Below the pieces are notes generated by a model, which was not told the DNA's origin, searched no databases, and saw only the letters and a program-made list of their open reading frames with translations. Shown one piece after another: positions 25,689 to 63,867 of a stretch of 64,000 nucleotides of DNA. Position 1 is the stretch's first letter. Each line of letters begins with the position of its first letter. The position numbers were made by a program, and so were the translations under genes. This DNA comes from Bimastos eiseni (taxonomy: Eukaryota > Annelida > Clitellata > Crassiclitellata > Lumbricidae), in assembly GCA_959347315.1 (NCBI GenBank), contig OY365810.1:13481415-13545414 (forward strand), given 5' to 3'.

Positions 25689-25793
25689 CGTAAGTGGAAG
25701 CATGCGAGTACTCGAGTACAGAAAAATAACTCGAGTAACTTTTGGAGTCGAGTACTTGCGAGTACTCGGGTACTAGCGGCAACCCTATTTTTC
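25689..25793. mobile_element. Transposon end rich in GAGTACTCG palindromes
   Basis: Repeated GAGTACTCGAGTAC-type palindromes. Read on the minus strand it begins GGGTTGCCGCTAGTACCCGA. This resembles the end of a hAT-like element, but the other end was not located. Confidence 0.4.
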
Positions 25794-26399
25794 ACATACA
25801 TTTATAACCTCCGTTTTGAAAACTGCATGACTCGTCTTAGCCGACCGGTATGTGACTCCTGCGGTCGTTCATGGCCCGTAATTTATGGGAGGGGTCAGAA
25901 ACTGTCACAGAAAATAAACATGAACAAAACACCCTGATACAAAAATCACAGTTTTAATTAATTCTTCTATTTCGCGTATGAAATAAAGTCAAATGGAACA
26001 AACTGTTCAGTTTACTTTAAAAATTCTAACAGTGTTCTAATATTTCAAATTCTTCTATTGCCCAGAATTCTAGTGGCGGGAACTTCCGTCATGACGTTTA
26101 AAGCTGAAAATAAAGAGCTGGCGATTACAGCAAGTACCCCGGCAGCGAAACTTGTTTTATTTTGTGTTCTTAGCCTCAAGCACACTTAGTACAGACCCCT
26201 CAATATGTTTAGGCAAACACTGCATGACTATAACATTCGCTGCATTCCAGTGAACAGCTAACGAGACTTATTCAAATATGATACTAGATGTGCATATTTT
26301 TACTTGCGTCATAGTAACTAATTGATTTATATATTATGCCTCATGCTAAGTTAGAGTCACGTGGCTCTTCCTGGCGATACGCTCGAGTACTTGTACCGT

Positions 26400-26708
26400 C
26401 TCGTATCGTGGACCATCCTTCCCTTTGAACGATTTCCAATTATTTTGAACGTACTGTATCCCTTCCTCTGCATTGGCTCTGTGGAGGCACTTGCTCAAGA
26501 TATCATTGAGCGACTTCTACGTGCCGTGATGGCGTCTGATACCCACGTCTTGAGGCCACTATTTGCTCCAATTGCACAGTGCTCCTACAACCTCCGACCC
26601 AGGGCTCACTCCTTTCAACTCCCTCCTAAAGACAACAGATATTTTATATCTAAAGTTTTTTTATGTCATTGTCTAAGTAGGCCTACATCATCTATTGTTA
26701 TTAGATAA
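26400..26708 (+). pseudogene. LINE ORF2 C-terminal relic
   Basis: The frame contains CSYNLRPRAHSFQLPPKDN followed by RYFISKV. The YNLRPRxH...LPxxxxxxFI pattern is a common ending of non-LTR retrotransposon reverse transcriptase ORFs. There is no ATG or upstream RT domain, and an (AAT)n array begins 75 bp downstream. The family call is from motif memory only. Confidence 0.5.
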
Positions 26709-26781
26709 ATTTAATTTTACTTCTGTTCTTTGTACGTGAATGCTATTTGCTGAAGATAGTCAGCTTGATTAATAAACGAAG

Positions 26782-26783
<2 letters not shown>

Positions 26784-26876
<93 letters not shown>
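26784..26876. repeat. (AAT)31 microsatellite
   Basis: Perfect AAT array directly upstream of an RLE-like retroelement relic. Confidence 0.98.
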
Positions 26877-27398
26877 GGGCTCCATGGACTAATTTGTAGA
26901 AGAGGCAGCGGAAAACACCAACGACATAGCATGTTGAACGATGTCATCTGGAGAGCTCTTGGCAGGGCGAAGATTCCAGCGCAAAAGGAACCTCTCGGCT
27001 TGGTAAGAGAAGATGGAAAGCGACCGGACGGCGTCACGCTCATTCCTTGGACACGTGGTCGATGTCTGGCATGGGATGTGACAGTGCCCGACACCTACGC
27101 CAAGTCACATCTTGTCGACACATCTATCAGAGCTGGCGAAGCAGCCGAACGCGCAGCTAAGACGAAGAGGGCCAAGTATTCCACCATAACCAACACCCAC
27201 GACTTCGTAGCCCTCTCCTTGGAATCCGGCGGCGCTTGGAGCAGTGAAGGACTGCAGTTCATCTCAGAGTTGGGTAGTCGAACGAGTGCTGCAACCCACG
27301 ATCCAATGGAGACGTCATTTCTGTTCCAACGTATCTCGGTTGTTCTTCAGCGTGGGAACGCCGCCTGCCTCTTCGGGACATTGCCAACACTCACTTAG
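26877..27398 (+). pseudogene. Retrotransposon C-terminus, RLE-like, relic 2
   Basis: A frame of 173 residues open from the last AAT triplet to TAG at 27398. Layout matches the relic at 18757-19325: HGLICRRGSG at the start, RHSMLNDVIWRAL, REDGKRPDGVTLIPW, then CLAWDVTVPDTYA, an Ala/Lys-rich helix (AGEAAERAAKTKRAKY), and FLFQRISVVLQRGNAACL near the end. The K-R-P-D ... W-D-V-T-V pair is the probable PD...D endonuclease core. The frame is intact but lacks the reverse transcriptase, so it cannot work alone. A new (AAT)n array starts about 25 bp after the stop. Confidence 0.72.
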
Positions 27399-27422
27399 CT
27401 CATCATGGGCGATAACAGCATT

Positions 27423-27425
27423 ATG

Positions 27426-27488
<63 letters not shown>
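27423..27488. repeat. (AAT)n microsatellite between two relics
   Basis: AAT array that serves as the 3' tail of relic 2 and the 5' flank of relic 3. Confidence 0.97.
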
Positions 27489-27514
27489 TCCATCATATCT
27501 CCAAGCGACGTCCT

Positions 27515-27784
27515 CTTCGGTGAGGGCTGCAGCGGAGGTGGCTACCACCAGGAAGACCATCAAGTACAGCCAGCTCGCTGTCAGCTATCTCTTCATTCCA
27601 TTGGCCTTTTGAGACCATGGGCACAGTCAATAACGAAGGAATAGACTTCATCAAAGACTTTGGTCGCCTTCTGACACATGTCACCAGAGACCCTAGAGAG
27701 ACAAGTTACTTGTTCCAACGATTGTCAGTTTGCATCCAGCGCTTCAACGCAGTTGCCTTCAGAGGCTCTTTTCTGCAGCTGTAG
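27515..27784 (+). pseudogene. Retrotransposon C-terminus, RLE-like, relic 3 (frameshifted)
   Basis: Homologous to the last half of relic 2 (KTIKYSQLAVSYLFIPLAF, then ETMGTVNNEGIDFIKDF and SYLFQRLSVCIQRFNAVAFRG), ending with TAG at 27784. One extra T in the TTTT run near 27607 shifts the frame (TTT TGA in place of TTT GAG). The endonuclease core half is missing. An (AAT)n array begins at 27812. Confidence 0.68.
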
Positions 27785-27810
27785 TTTAACCAAACAATAT
27801 AAACACTCGT

Positions 27811-27811
<1 letters not shown>

Positions 27812-27856
<45 letters not shown>

Positions 27857-27950
27857 TAACAATAATGATGATAATAATAATAGGCCTAATAATAATAATA
27901 ATGATAATAATTAATAATACTAATACTAATACTAATAATAATAATAATAC
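27812..27950. repeat. (AAT)n array, 3' tail of relic 3
   Basis: AAT with GAT, AAC and ACT variants, interrupted at 27881 by TAGGCCTA. Confidence 0.95.
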
Positions 27951-28191
27951 ATTTTTCGAATTGCCTTAAAGCGTGTTTATCTAAATCTAGGTCATAGCTA
28001 CTGTGTTCATTCGGACATTTAGATTATATTCTCTGTTTTGTTGTCTACAAAAGACGCAAATGATATCATAATAAAACATCAAATGATAGTGATCGCCGAT
28101 TTAATCGCGCTTTTACTACTGTTTCATTCCGAGTGTTTTTAGCCAGTCTTAGGCGGTAGACAGTCGAACTCATTGTTTCGTGCACTTGACA

Positions 28192-28192
<1 letters not shown>

Positions 28193-28253
<61 letters not shown>
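28193..28253. repeat. (GT)n microsatellite
   Basis: GT run of about 60 bp. Confidence 0.97.
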
Positions 28254-28495
28254 TGTATCTGCGCTGCACTGTAATGGGGTTCAGATCGATGCGTTTATTA
28301 GGCCGCAGAGATACGCAGCTGAATGGCTTCATCTTCAGTTCAATACGTTGAACATCGATGGTTCTTCTAAGTTGCGAGGCATTACGCCTTACGCCTTTCC
28401 AGCTGCCGCAGCCGAGGAGGAAGCAGCGCACGCGCAAGAATTATCTTCTTTCTTCCTCGTTCACTCTCCCTCTCTTTTTTCTGTCTGTCCGCGTG

Positions 28496-28498
<3 letters not shown>
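28254..28498. other. Spacer, nothing recognised
   Basis: GC-moderate sequence with no identified feature. Confidence 0.45.
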
Positions 28499-28536
<38 letters not shown>

Positions 28537-28703
28537 CTCTTATCCTCTAGCCTTCAGCTTATATCCACGCATATACAATAATACATGTTCGAGTTTATAT
28601 ACAACCCGTTACTACCGAGAGAACATGAGGCAATCGCTATCTTTAAGACTACTTATGCACACAAGCAGTCATATGTATATATATATCATATATATAGACT
28701 TAT

Positions 28704-28739
<36 letters not shown>

Positions 28740-28896
28740 TTCTCTGGCTTAGGGCTGGATCTTGCCTTTGTTACCTGTAGCTAAAAACGTGCATTAAACA
28801 CATGTGGTGATAGGCCATTCTCAGAGGCGGCGATCTCGTTTGACAGATGGGGTACACCCAATAAGAGGCGCAGAAAATGTGGGGACACACGTATAA

Positions 28897-28931
<35 letters not shown>
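28499..28931. repeat. (CT)n, (AT)n and (CT)n runs
   Basis: CT at 28499-28535, TA-rich at 28676-28735, CT at 28899-28931, in unremarkable sequence. Confidence 0.93.
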
Positions 28932-28934
<3 letters not shown>

Positions 28935-31110
28935 AAGGTGGGGGACTTGCCTCCTCCCACTCGATCGATCCCCAGGGATCGCCGCCTCTGGTCACTCTAG
29001 TTCCCATTAAATCATGAGTTAAATTCCTTATATTGAAGCTAATTTCACAAACGATCAAGTCATTCAACGTTGGACACTCAACAGGGCCTAACATCACTAC
29101 ACCAGAGCGCAAAGCATGAATTGTTAATCTCAGTAAACCAGTTTAAACTACCTAATACAGCATCTTCACTACAATTTTAGATATCGGACAACCCTTATAG
29201 ACAACCCCTCTGATTCGACGCAGCGCTAGTGAATAAACTGGTGTGATACGCTTGGCTTTCGAGTGGCGCCTTCAAAGGTTGAAGCCATTATAGCTTATAC
29301 ATAGATCACCTTTGATTTGGTAATCCTTTGTTGAAGATTGATTATAATATTATTATTATTATAATCACCCGTCCTTGATGCACCTTAGAACTCGTGAGCC
29401 CCCTCTAGCGAAGATCGCTTCTGCTGTCGCATTCATCGTTCGGTCGATTGTCTAGTATACTCACAAAACCTCGTGATGATTCCAACTTCTAGACCGTTCT
29501 TATCGGCCAACATTAGATCATCCGCCTCCTCAAAGTCTCTAAGATCACCTCGTACAGTGTTCTCAAAAATAAACTTTCGCAATCGCCGCCGATTCTTTAC
29601 CCCAACCACAACCATCGCTATATATTTTGAGGATTTATATAGCGTTACTTAAACAGCATCTACTCAGGAGCGCTCTCAATCTTTGTTCGACACAACTGCT
29701 GTGTTTGTGTTCTAAAACTGTGACGATTGTCTCTGTTACACGCATCGATGAATCGAGGTTGTTTACTTCTTCGAATTCACATCAAAGCTCATAGTTCCGG
29801 TCGAAAAGTTTCACTCGAATCGACTAATCACATGACTGTATTTTGCCCAACGCAGGACAACCTTAATTCCCGACTGAGACTTGAACTAATACAATCACCG
29901 TCTTCCATGTAATTTCGCTATATCCAGAAACTGGATGTGTGGATGGTTGGACGGACTGGCGGACAGATAAATATTGACATATAAATAGAGGAACAGACAG
30001 ACTAAGTTGGCCATAAGCCCATAACAGAATGAGTCAATCAGATATCAATCGAATAATATAATGACGGAAAGGGGAATACAAAGTACGATATCAGAAGACG
30101 GAAGTGGAGTAGAATTGTAAGAATATTAAATTCTTCATTTTCTTCTTCTATGAGAAAGAAAATTAAAGGGACGACAAAGAAGTGGAAAAAGCAAGAAGAG
30201 AGGAAGAGAGAAGAAGAGAGGAAATGGTAGACAAATACACGGCATCTATTGTTTTTACCTTCATTGTGCTTCCGTCCATTCATCGACAGGTAAATGGACG
30301 AAAGTGGAAAGCGAAACCACTGAACAGAGGCTTTATTTACTGTTTTTCTCAAGTTAATCAGACAACAGCTTTCCAAACAGCGATTTCTCCATGTACACAT
30401 TTCTCTTTCTGCCTCTCTTCCTCTGCTACGATAGGGACCAATGCATATATGATGCATACCCGACGCGCCATCTCCGTATTCACATAAACAGCTGTCATGG
30501 GTATTCGAGGAATATATTGCCCAGCTACAATTATCGCATCGTTTCTTTAGATTTATATGGCGCTTCTCACAGAATAACTACAATTCAGAGGCGCTCTAAA
30601 CACGGAAACTCCGGGAGAAAAAAACGCCTTTAAAGAGTGAGAGGCCGATGGAGAAAAGCCAGTCATTAGTTTTGCCCTTAGTGGTGTAGGAAGGTCATTC
30701 CAGGTAGACGGACTCATGACAGCAAACGCCTGGTGTTAGACCAATGTAGTCTTGATCCTAGGAACAAAATGATCAAGACGACCACAGAACACAAGAAACG
30801 AGCTGAAGTTGCAGATTACGGCTTTCGCTTACGGCTTACAGTGCCTAGCTAGGCTAGCTGGGCTTTGGAAACTAAAAGGGAACCTTGTTGCGTGCCATAT
30901 TGAGTAATCGTTTAATCAGTCAAACGTAATTAGGCTTCTTGACTCAAGTGTGTATAGGTAACGGCGTCGAAAGAAAGAAACTGAAAATTGCCTCTGCTAG
31001 GCGAATTATTTCTTTCTACTGGTGACATTTTCGCAGTCAAGTATATATATAAAATATATATAAAATCACATACGTTTCACACAAGGAGCAAACAATACTC
31101 CGATAGAATT
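28932..31110. other. Spacer with LINE-tail fragments
   Basis: No gene recognised. TTTATATAGCG...CTCAGGAGCGCTCTC at 29634-29680 and ATTTATATGGCG...CAGAGGCGCTCT at 30550-30600 are minus-strand copies of the GCGCTATATAAAT family. Confidence 0.5.
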
Positions 31111-31170
31111 ATTATTATTATTACTATTATCATTATTATTATTATCAATTTATTATTATTATTATTGATC
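31110..31170. repeat. (ATT)n microsatellite
   Basis: ATT array with CATT and CAATTT interruptions. Confidence 0.93.
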
Positions 31171-31297
31171 AGTAACTGCTATCGCGCCAGTTCATAATGC
31201 ATAAGGCATGAACCGAAGTCACACCGAAAGAGCCTCATGCGCCTCAATATCCGCAATATTGAAGAAACTCATTGTCAATAATTGTGCATAGGTTAAC

Positions 31298-31582
31298 ATG
31301 GGAAGTTTCTATAGTAAACGCTCCAGGCGGTCGAAAACGATTACTGTGCTTAGTGAGCGCTTCAGTGAGATAACAAGTTACATAATGATGCTCCTAAACA
31401 CGAAAATGGTCCGAAAAGGTTTAAAAAACCTGGAGAACACGATGGAATGTCAACCTAAGTCTTGCGCAGACGACCAAAAGACGCTGAGTGGGGAAATCGA
31501 TGCGCAACAGCTCAGGCGATCAATTCTGACCACTCTGTGGAACCAAGAAACCAATACGCCAAGATATCAGGACCCATCTTAG
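31298..31582 (+). CDS. Small ORF with N-myristoylation-like start, unknown
   Basis: Ninety-four codons from an ATG in a strong context (AACATGG). The protein starts MGSFYSKRSRRSK, fitting the G2/S6 pattern of N-myristoylated proteins followed by a basic cluster, and continues as a polar, helix-prone sequence (MVRKGLKNLENTMECQPKSC). No family recognised and no splice evidence. It may be a chance frame; the composition is less skewed than most frames here. Confidence 0.22.
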   Translation: MGSFYSKRSRRSKTITVLSERFSEITSYIMMLLNTKMVRKGLKNLENTMECQPKSCADDQKTLSGEIDAQQLRRSILTTLWNQETNTPRYQDPS

Positions 31583-31847
31583 CCCTATCAGTTCACCCAT
31601 AAGCTATGTGTAATAGACGTCTTAGCAGCACGCGTCACGTATCCCTTTGGATCAATCAATGTGTGATGGAAACAGAGAAACAGACAGATTGATAGAAGGA
31701 CGGAAAGGCAAGCAGACAGGCAGGCAACCAAGAAACAAACAGTTCATTTCCTTCACCTAAATTGTTGTTTTGTTTTACCAATGGAAAACGAAGAACACTG
31801 AAAACTAAGAGTATGCAAGACAGACATTCATGGTATAAATCGAGATT

Positions 31848-32010
31848 ACTGCATAGATATCATTGAGCTTTCAGTAACTGCATAGATATCATTGAGCTTT
31901 CAGTAACTACATGGATATCATTGAGCTTTCAGTAACTACATGGATATCATTGAGCTTTCAGTAACTACATATAATTATATTATTGATCGTTTAGTAACTG
32001 CATAGATATC
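31848..32010. repeat. 29-bp tandem repeat, about 5 copies
   Basis: Unit core CATAGATATCATTGAGCTTT followed by CAGTAACT. Three or four good copies, then degenerate ones. There are no unique spacers, so this is not a CRISPR array. Confidence 0.93.
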
Positions 32011-32099
32011 ATGTGCAGAGTGATTAACAATAAAGAATAAATTATGCACAATCGCCATCTCTGCGTAATAGGTCACCTATTGAGGTATGCTTTCACTTA

Positions 32100-32300
32100 T
32101 GTTAACATCTCAGTGGTTGGCCCCTCGCTCTGGAATACGCTCCCGTTGGCGCTGCGGTTGTCGCCAATTAGAGTCCACTCAGGCACGTTTTAAACTCGCC
32201 TGAACACTGTTCTTTTTAGCCGTGTAGGGATCGGGAGCGCTCCTGAGAAGTAGCCTTGAAGGAGCGCTATATATGTCTTCGTAATGAATAAATGAACGAA
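32100..32300 (+). pseudogene. LINE ORF2 C-terminus and 3' UTR relic
   Basis: The frame VVGPSLWNTLPLALRLSPIR, then a stop inside an otherwise continuing TRLNTVLFSR, matches the usual end of CR1/L2-type ORF2 (GPxLWNSLPxxLR...LKTxLF). It is followed by GGGAGCGCTCCTGAG, CCTTGAAGGAGCGCTATATA and an ATGAATAAATGA tail. This identifies the dispersed GCGCTATATAAAT fragments of this window as LINE 3' ends. Confidence 0.65.
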
Positions 32301-33897
32301 TCTTTAAGATCATGTCAGTCAAGGCCATTGTCTTATTCATGACGTCATTTCAGGTCTATATAGCATTATGGCGTCAGAGCGAGCCAACCGTTTTGACTAG
32401 CCTAATGTTTCAATGGTGACTAATTGAGACAGAACGCTGCCTGAGAGCGGACGGGATTACCGAAGAACAGGAAATAATCGACGAAGACAGATGATGCTGG
32501 ATTGAATGATGACAGTTGGTTACTGAAAGCTCAACGGAGAGTCCCAGAATGCATGTATCGTCATTTCTTACGAGTCAACTATTGCCAGACATGATTTTGG
32601 AACCCCGTTGAGCGCTAAGAACTTGAAAATACTAAACAAATAACTTTGTTTTAAATATTTTATGTCACTAAAATATATCTGACCTTTCAGTGTATTTGGA
32701 AAATGGGAAATAAATGAAACAGGGAAGGAACATCAATTTCGTAGTTCTTTCCCGCGCACAGTACAGTAGGTTAGGCCTACATCCTATCTAAGCCTCTGAC
32801 TAATATTATCTTGCTTAAACCATATTACATGTATATCAATTCATGGAACTTCCCTTAACATACATTACCTTATGATGGTATCTGACCAAAATGATTTAAT
32901 ATTACACGAATTCGCTAATACATCGTATCACGTGTTCTATATTAATTTTATGGTTCCACATTGTCACGGCTGTCTCACTATCACCAAAGGCGTTTTAGAA
33001 GTTTCAAAGCAATACGCTAAAGGTGCGGTTGCGAAGCAGTTTGCAGTTTGTTGTTGTAGGCCTATTCGTTGTACTGGACATTTTAAAATGTATAGCATTA
33101 ATGGAAGACTTAGATATGTGCATCATGCAATCAAATCATAGGTCGACAGTCGCAATGTGTTTCGATTGAAGTGAATTGCGCTAGCAAAAAGTAACAGATA
33201 TGTGTGGGACCAATGGTTTACTCATGGCCTGAGTGATATTAATTTTATAGAAATACAGATTTATTGACATATATCGATACTTAGACCGACTTGAGCACAA
33301 GTTCTCCGTGAGGGGGCAGATACCCAGGCACGCTGCAATTTTTACGGGACCCGGGACAGAAATTACTTATCAAGGGTATCATGAGCGATAGGCCTATTGT
33401 TGACGCTAAAACAAGAAAATTTGCGTCTTTAGAGATAGTTTAGAGGCCTAGAGGGCTCGCGATTTCTGTCGCTGACCTCGCTTGGGCCTTCAGCCAAAAT
33501 AATTGCTCGCAGGGTGGCACGGCTTATTCTAGACAGCGGGAATACCTTGGCTGTTGTTGGGATAAACCACTTTAGCCCCAGAGCCCCCATTATTTCGGTT
33601 CCACGTGAGACAAGTCATAAAAAATGCATGCAATTGCGAGACACTGCACGCAGTGTGGCTCTCAATTACAGTCTCCTTATTTCTCACAGACGCCTTTTGC
33701 TTCTGAAAGCTTGGCTCAAAACTATAATCCCGGATCCAGCTTATGTGATTGACCTTGCCAATGTACGTTGGCTTCTCTGGGGCTAATGTTACCATGGTTT
33801 CAATCAATAACATTCGCAATCACGATACAGGTCTTCCCCTTAATCTTCCACTCCGTCTCTTCATCCTCTTCCTCTTCTTCTACGTGCACCTTCTTTT

Positions 33898-33898
<1 letters not shown>
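32301..33898. other. Spacer, no supported gene
   Basis: Plus-strand frames at 32872-33141 (contains HCHGCLTITKGVLEVSKQYA) and 33514-33786 have no recognised family. GC content rises at 33300-33650. Confidence 0.4.
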
Positions 33899-33950
<52 letters not shown>

Positions 33951-33990
33951 CAACAACAACAACAACAACAATGATAATATGATAATAATG

Positions 33991-34023
<33 letters not shown>

Positions 34024-34073
34024 TGATAATAATGATAATAATAATAATGATAATAATGATAATAATAATAATA

Positions 34074-34116
<43 letters not shown>

Positions 34117-34138
34117 CAATGATAATATGATAATAGTG

Positions 34139-34181
<43 letters not shown>

Positions 34182-34195
34182 TAATAATAATAATC
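33899..34195. repeat. (AAT)n array with AAC and GAT patches
   Basis: About 300 bp of AAT triplets with an (AAC)n patch at 33947-33970 and repeated AATATGATAAT interruptions. Confidence 0.97.
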
Positions 34196-34216
34196 ATTCG
34201 TCATCCGTAATCACCA

Positions 34217-34242
34217 TATATATATATATATATATATATACG
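34217..34242. repeat. (AT)n microsatellite
   Basis: AT run. Confidence 0.95.
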
Positions 34243-34434
34243 CAATCATACATACGGACAGTGGACTCACTTCATAGAAAACGCACAATGGGACATCGAT
34301 ATTAAAGGTAGAATAACCCATAGAAGTAATAATAACCATTGTAACAACAGGAGAACGAGTCGAAATAATGGAAAGAGAGGCTGCTCTGGAAGCCAGGACA
34401 TCGCAGCTAGCTAGCAAGAACAAATGGAACCGGT

Positions 34435-34639
34435 CAGAGGCGCAGCCAGAACGTTTTCCTTGGGGTGCTTGTATTGCAAACGCCGAAGGCGTGACGCAAC
34501 ATATTGAAAGCACTCATACACCCTCACCTCATAGAATTTGATAGAAAAAACTCATCGGAATTGGATCAATTGTGTGGGTCAACTTTTTATCTAGGGAATG
34601 CTTAAGCACCCCTTAGCCCCCACCCTAGTTGCGCCCGTG
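34435..34639. mobile_element. hAT-like MITE (about 205 bp)
   Basis: The left end CAGAGGCGCAGCCAG pairs imperfectly with the right end (reverse complement CACGGGCGCAACTAG). Subterminal GGGGTGCTT is present on both sides in inverse orientation. No convincing target-site duplication. Confidence 0.5.
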
Positions 34640-35563
34640 GGTCCAGCGACCCCTATTATACTTATGCAAATAAACAACTCTTCCTCCATAAGCAGATATT
34701 TTTCTCGTCAAAGGCTATTGTCTTATGTGGTTCGTCGTTTAATAGCGCTAAATCTATAAGAGTTCAAAGTCATCGCTCGGCAAAATAAATTACGAGTCGT
34801 CAAAATGACAAAGTCTGTCTCTTGACGTAATATCTTACCTTATGACGTTATAACTATTATGACCGAGATCTAAACTTCGTAACAACTGTATTTATATGAT
34901 GACAATGATGGACCACGTCAACACAGGCGACAGTTATCGATAGCCTGCATGGAAAAACAGAGACGTAGTCCAGCCAGCAATGAAGATTGACGTACAGCCT
35001 AGGGATTCAATGTCATGTTGTTCTATAGCCACAGCACATCAGACGACGCAGGTGGTTAACATCGACAACAGATCAGCTATACATGCATGTATAAACCTAA
35101 TCTTGGGTCCGTACGAACAAGGATGGAACTTAGAAGCAAGGCGCAGGCGGCGAGTGGCTGTGTCGGACATCGGCCCCTCACAAGTCGACCCTGATTCCCT
35201 TCCTTAACCGTCAACAGCCTCGATAACAGTTCTGTTGACGTAAGCAGCTGTAGAGTCTAACAAAGACTTCTACGTCAATCCCTGCAGACTGAGCGCGACT
35301 TCTCGATTGGACCTTCTGAGATTGAAGCTTCTGATGTCTACATCGACTGATGAACAAAAGCCTTCTCTTCTTCACCATTTGCTTACGTCTCGCTTGAAAA
35401 CACCCCAGATGTCGTTTCCTCACCTTCTACGAAAGGGCCTGTATCAAACTTGAACGACTCGAGATTTTCATTATGACAGACTTCCAGAAGATTTTATGAA
35501 ACGTCCTGAGATAGCGCCATTTTATATCGGTTTATGTGACGTCTACGTGACGTAATCGATAAT
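34640..35563. other. Pax6 3' flank / possible 3' UTR
   Basis: Follows the Pax6 stop on the minus strand. I could not place a polyadenylation signal with confidence. No gene recognised. Confidence 0.4.
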
Positions 35564-62126
<26,563 letters not shown>

Positions 62127-62252
62127 TGTAGTGTAGTCAGCAGACAGCGAAGCGATGGCAACTCTCCCTCTCTCAGCGATTCAACAGGAACAACACAGTC
62201 TTAAACAGACGCTTCGTTGCCGCAGCTCCTCTTAAGAAATTCCTCTATATAA
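62127..62252 (-). promoter_or_regulatory. Pax6 5' UTR and possible TATA promoter
   Basis: On the minus strand CTTATATAG (plus 62244-62252) lies about 115-125 bp upstream of the Pax6 ATG, so a start site near 62215-62220 and a UTR of about 90 bp are possible. Pax6 genes often have several promoters and non-coding exons. Part of this stretch could instead be intron. Confidence 0.25.
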
Positions 62253-62604
62253 GTATAACAGCTAAGCTGTTCCACCAAGGCAGCGAATATATCTTTTATT
62301 ATCTCTCCAATAAATATATATATTCACTGGAATTGACGCGGAGAATAGATGATCTGAGATATCCAGTGAATTTCAAACATCCCATGAACTGCCCAGAACC
62401 GTTGGACTCCGAGGTTGCCTCATCGCTTGATTCTCTGAGGGGTCAAGGTAAACTTCGTCACGGCCAGATTCGTCCGAGGAACTGAAGACTCATCTACCGG
62501 CGAATATACGTACCATCCATGCATCCGTCTGAAATGATTCCTGCAAGATCAACAATACGTCTGTCGGAAATCAGATCAGGTGTACTACGCTCACCACAGT
62601 CTTT

Positions 62605-62646
62605 ATTACAATTCAGTTGAATTGTTCCAATTCAGTTGAATTGTAA
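62605..62646. repeat. Imperfect palindrome, 42 bp
   Basis: ATTACAATTCAGTTGAATTG and CAATTCAGTTGAATTGTAAT pair with two mismatches. Confidence 0.85.
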
Positions 62647-62689
62647 TAATGCATGAGATGGTCCAATCACGGCATCGTACATAAGTATT

Positions 62690-62945
62690 AAGCAACCGAT
62701 AAGTCCCTGGTATGCACGCAACTCCTGCTGCGATAGGACTTTTAGCATCGCCCACCTTCTTTATCAAGGCTTGGGACTGGCACTGTCCGAGTGCAAACAG
62801 TGCATTGAAAGCTGATTTGGAGGTGGTTTGCTTGACACCCCTGCCCCTCAATGTAATTTTTGCGAATTAACTGGCTGGGTTGAAAAATGAACATGGGATT
62901 GAACCCTCCTAACCCTCTACAATTCAATCGCTGGTCTTGAGAGTG
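62690..62945 (-). repeat. Interspersed repeat, GGCAGTGCCAGTCCCAAGCC family, longest copy
   Basis: Minus strand reads GACAGTGCCAGTCCCAAGCC with upstream AGCCAGTTAATTCGCAAAAA. It joins the 5' part (also at 50770-50900) and the 3' part (also at 9063 and 45938) of the family. Confidence 0.65.
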
Positions 62946-63149
62946 TCGTCTTGCATTGGTTTCAGTGTTCCATCGATTGGTAAGTCATGCAGTGTATACG
63001 ATAAACGTGCGCTACATGAAGATTCTTATATTCTATATCAGGCTTATTGAATATTAGGCCAATAAAAATTAAAACTATGAATTATAAATACCTTATCTGC
63101 AACCTATAAGCTAGTTATAAGCGAATAGCGTTTAAGGTGAATCGCTCGA

Positions 63150-63235
63150 GAAGAAGAAAAACGAGAACAAGAACACGAAGAAGAACAAGAAACTGAACGT
63201 GAAGAAGAACGCGAAGAAAGAGAAGAAGAAGTATA
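63150..63235. repeat. (GAA)n-rich patch
   Basis: GAAGAAGAAC-type purine repeat. Confidence 0.85.
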
Positions 63236-63516
63236 CAATTCAAAATTCGGTTTCATGAGGAACAATTTGTCATTACGACGAAAAACCAGCCAATGATTCT
63301 CCAACGAGTCCGTCACTTTACCTGCATCGATGATGAATTATTTCTTAATGGCTACACCAATTAATATAATAGCTGCTTCAAAAGTAGTCCATATGCCGAT
63401 GATCTTTCGTTAATAACTGGTACTAAGTCATTTATTCCTTTACATGAGTACTATATAGATTTGCATGTATACTCATTCGGCTGTTGTTAATTGCAAATAT
63501 CACTAATACTTATACA

Positions 63517-63709
63517 CAGGGCCGTACCGAGCTATAATTGTGCCCTCTGCCTATAGCCAATTGCGTCCTGTGTGTAGCATCAATTTGGCGCCCCACATTT
63601 TGAAAATTGTGCATTTTATGGAATAATAAGTTATTCCATTCTGAAATTTGTGCCCTTTCCACATGTGCACCCTGGGCCTAGGCCCCGCTGGCCCCCTCGA
63701 TACGGCCGG
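63517..63709. mobile_element. hAT-type MITE (193 bp), perfect 8-bp duplication
   Basis: Identical octamers CTTATACA at 63509-63516 and 63710-63717. Left end CAGGGCCGTACCGAG, right end (reverse complement) CCGGCCGTATCGAG. The first bases differ, suggesting an eroded right end. Confidence 0.82.
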
Positions 63710-63867
63710 CTTATACATAGTTCAATTAATTGAAAACAGAAGCGCGGTATTCACGAAGCGATATACTTTATAATAGTTCACTGTTTTTTCACTCTCGACG
63801 ATCAAAACCTGTGATATTTAATTAATCGAAATTCCGACGTAGCATCTTGCTTCGTCTTATTGATATA

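Noticed and set aside
31848..32010. 29-bp direct repeats resembling a CRISPR array
   Set aside because: Repeats are contiguous without unique spacers, and the genome is eukaryotic.
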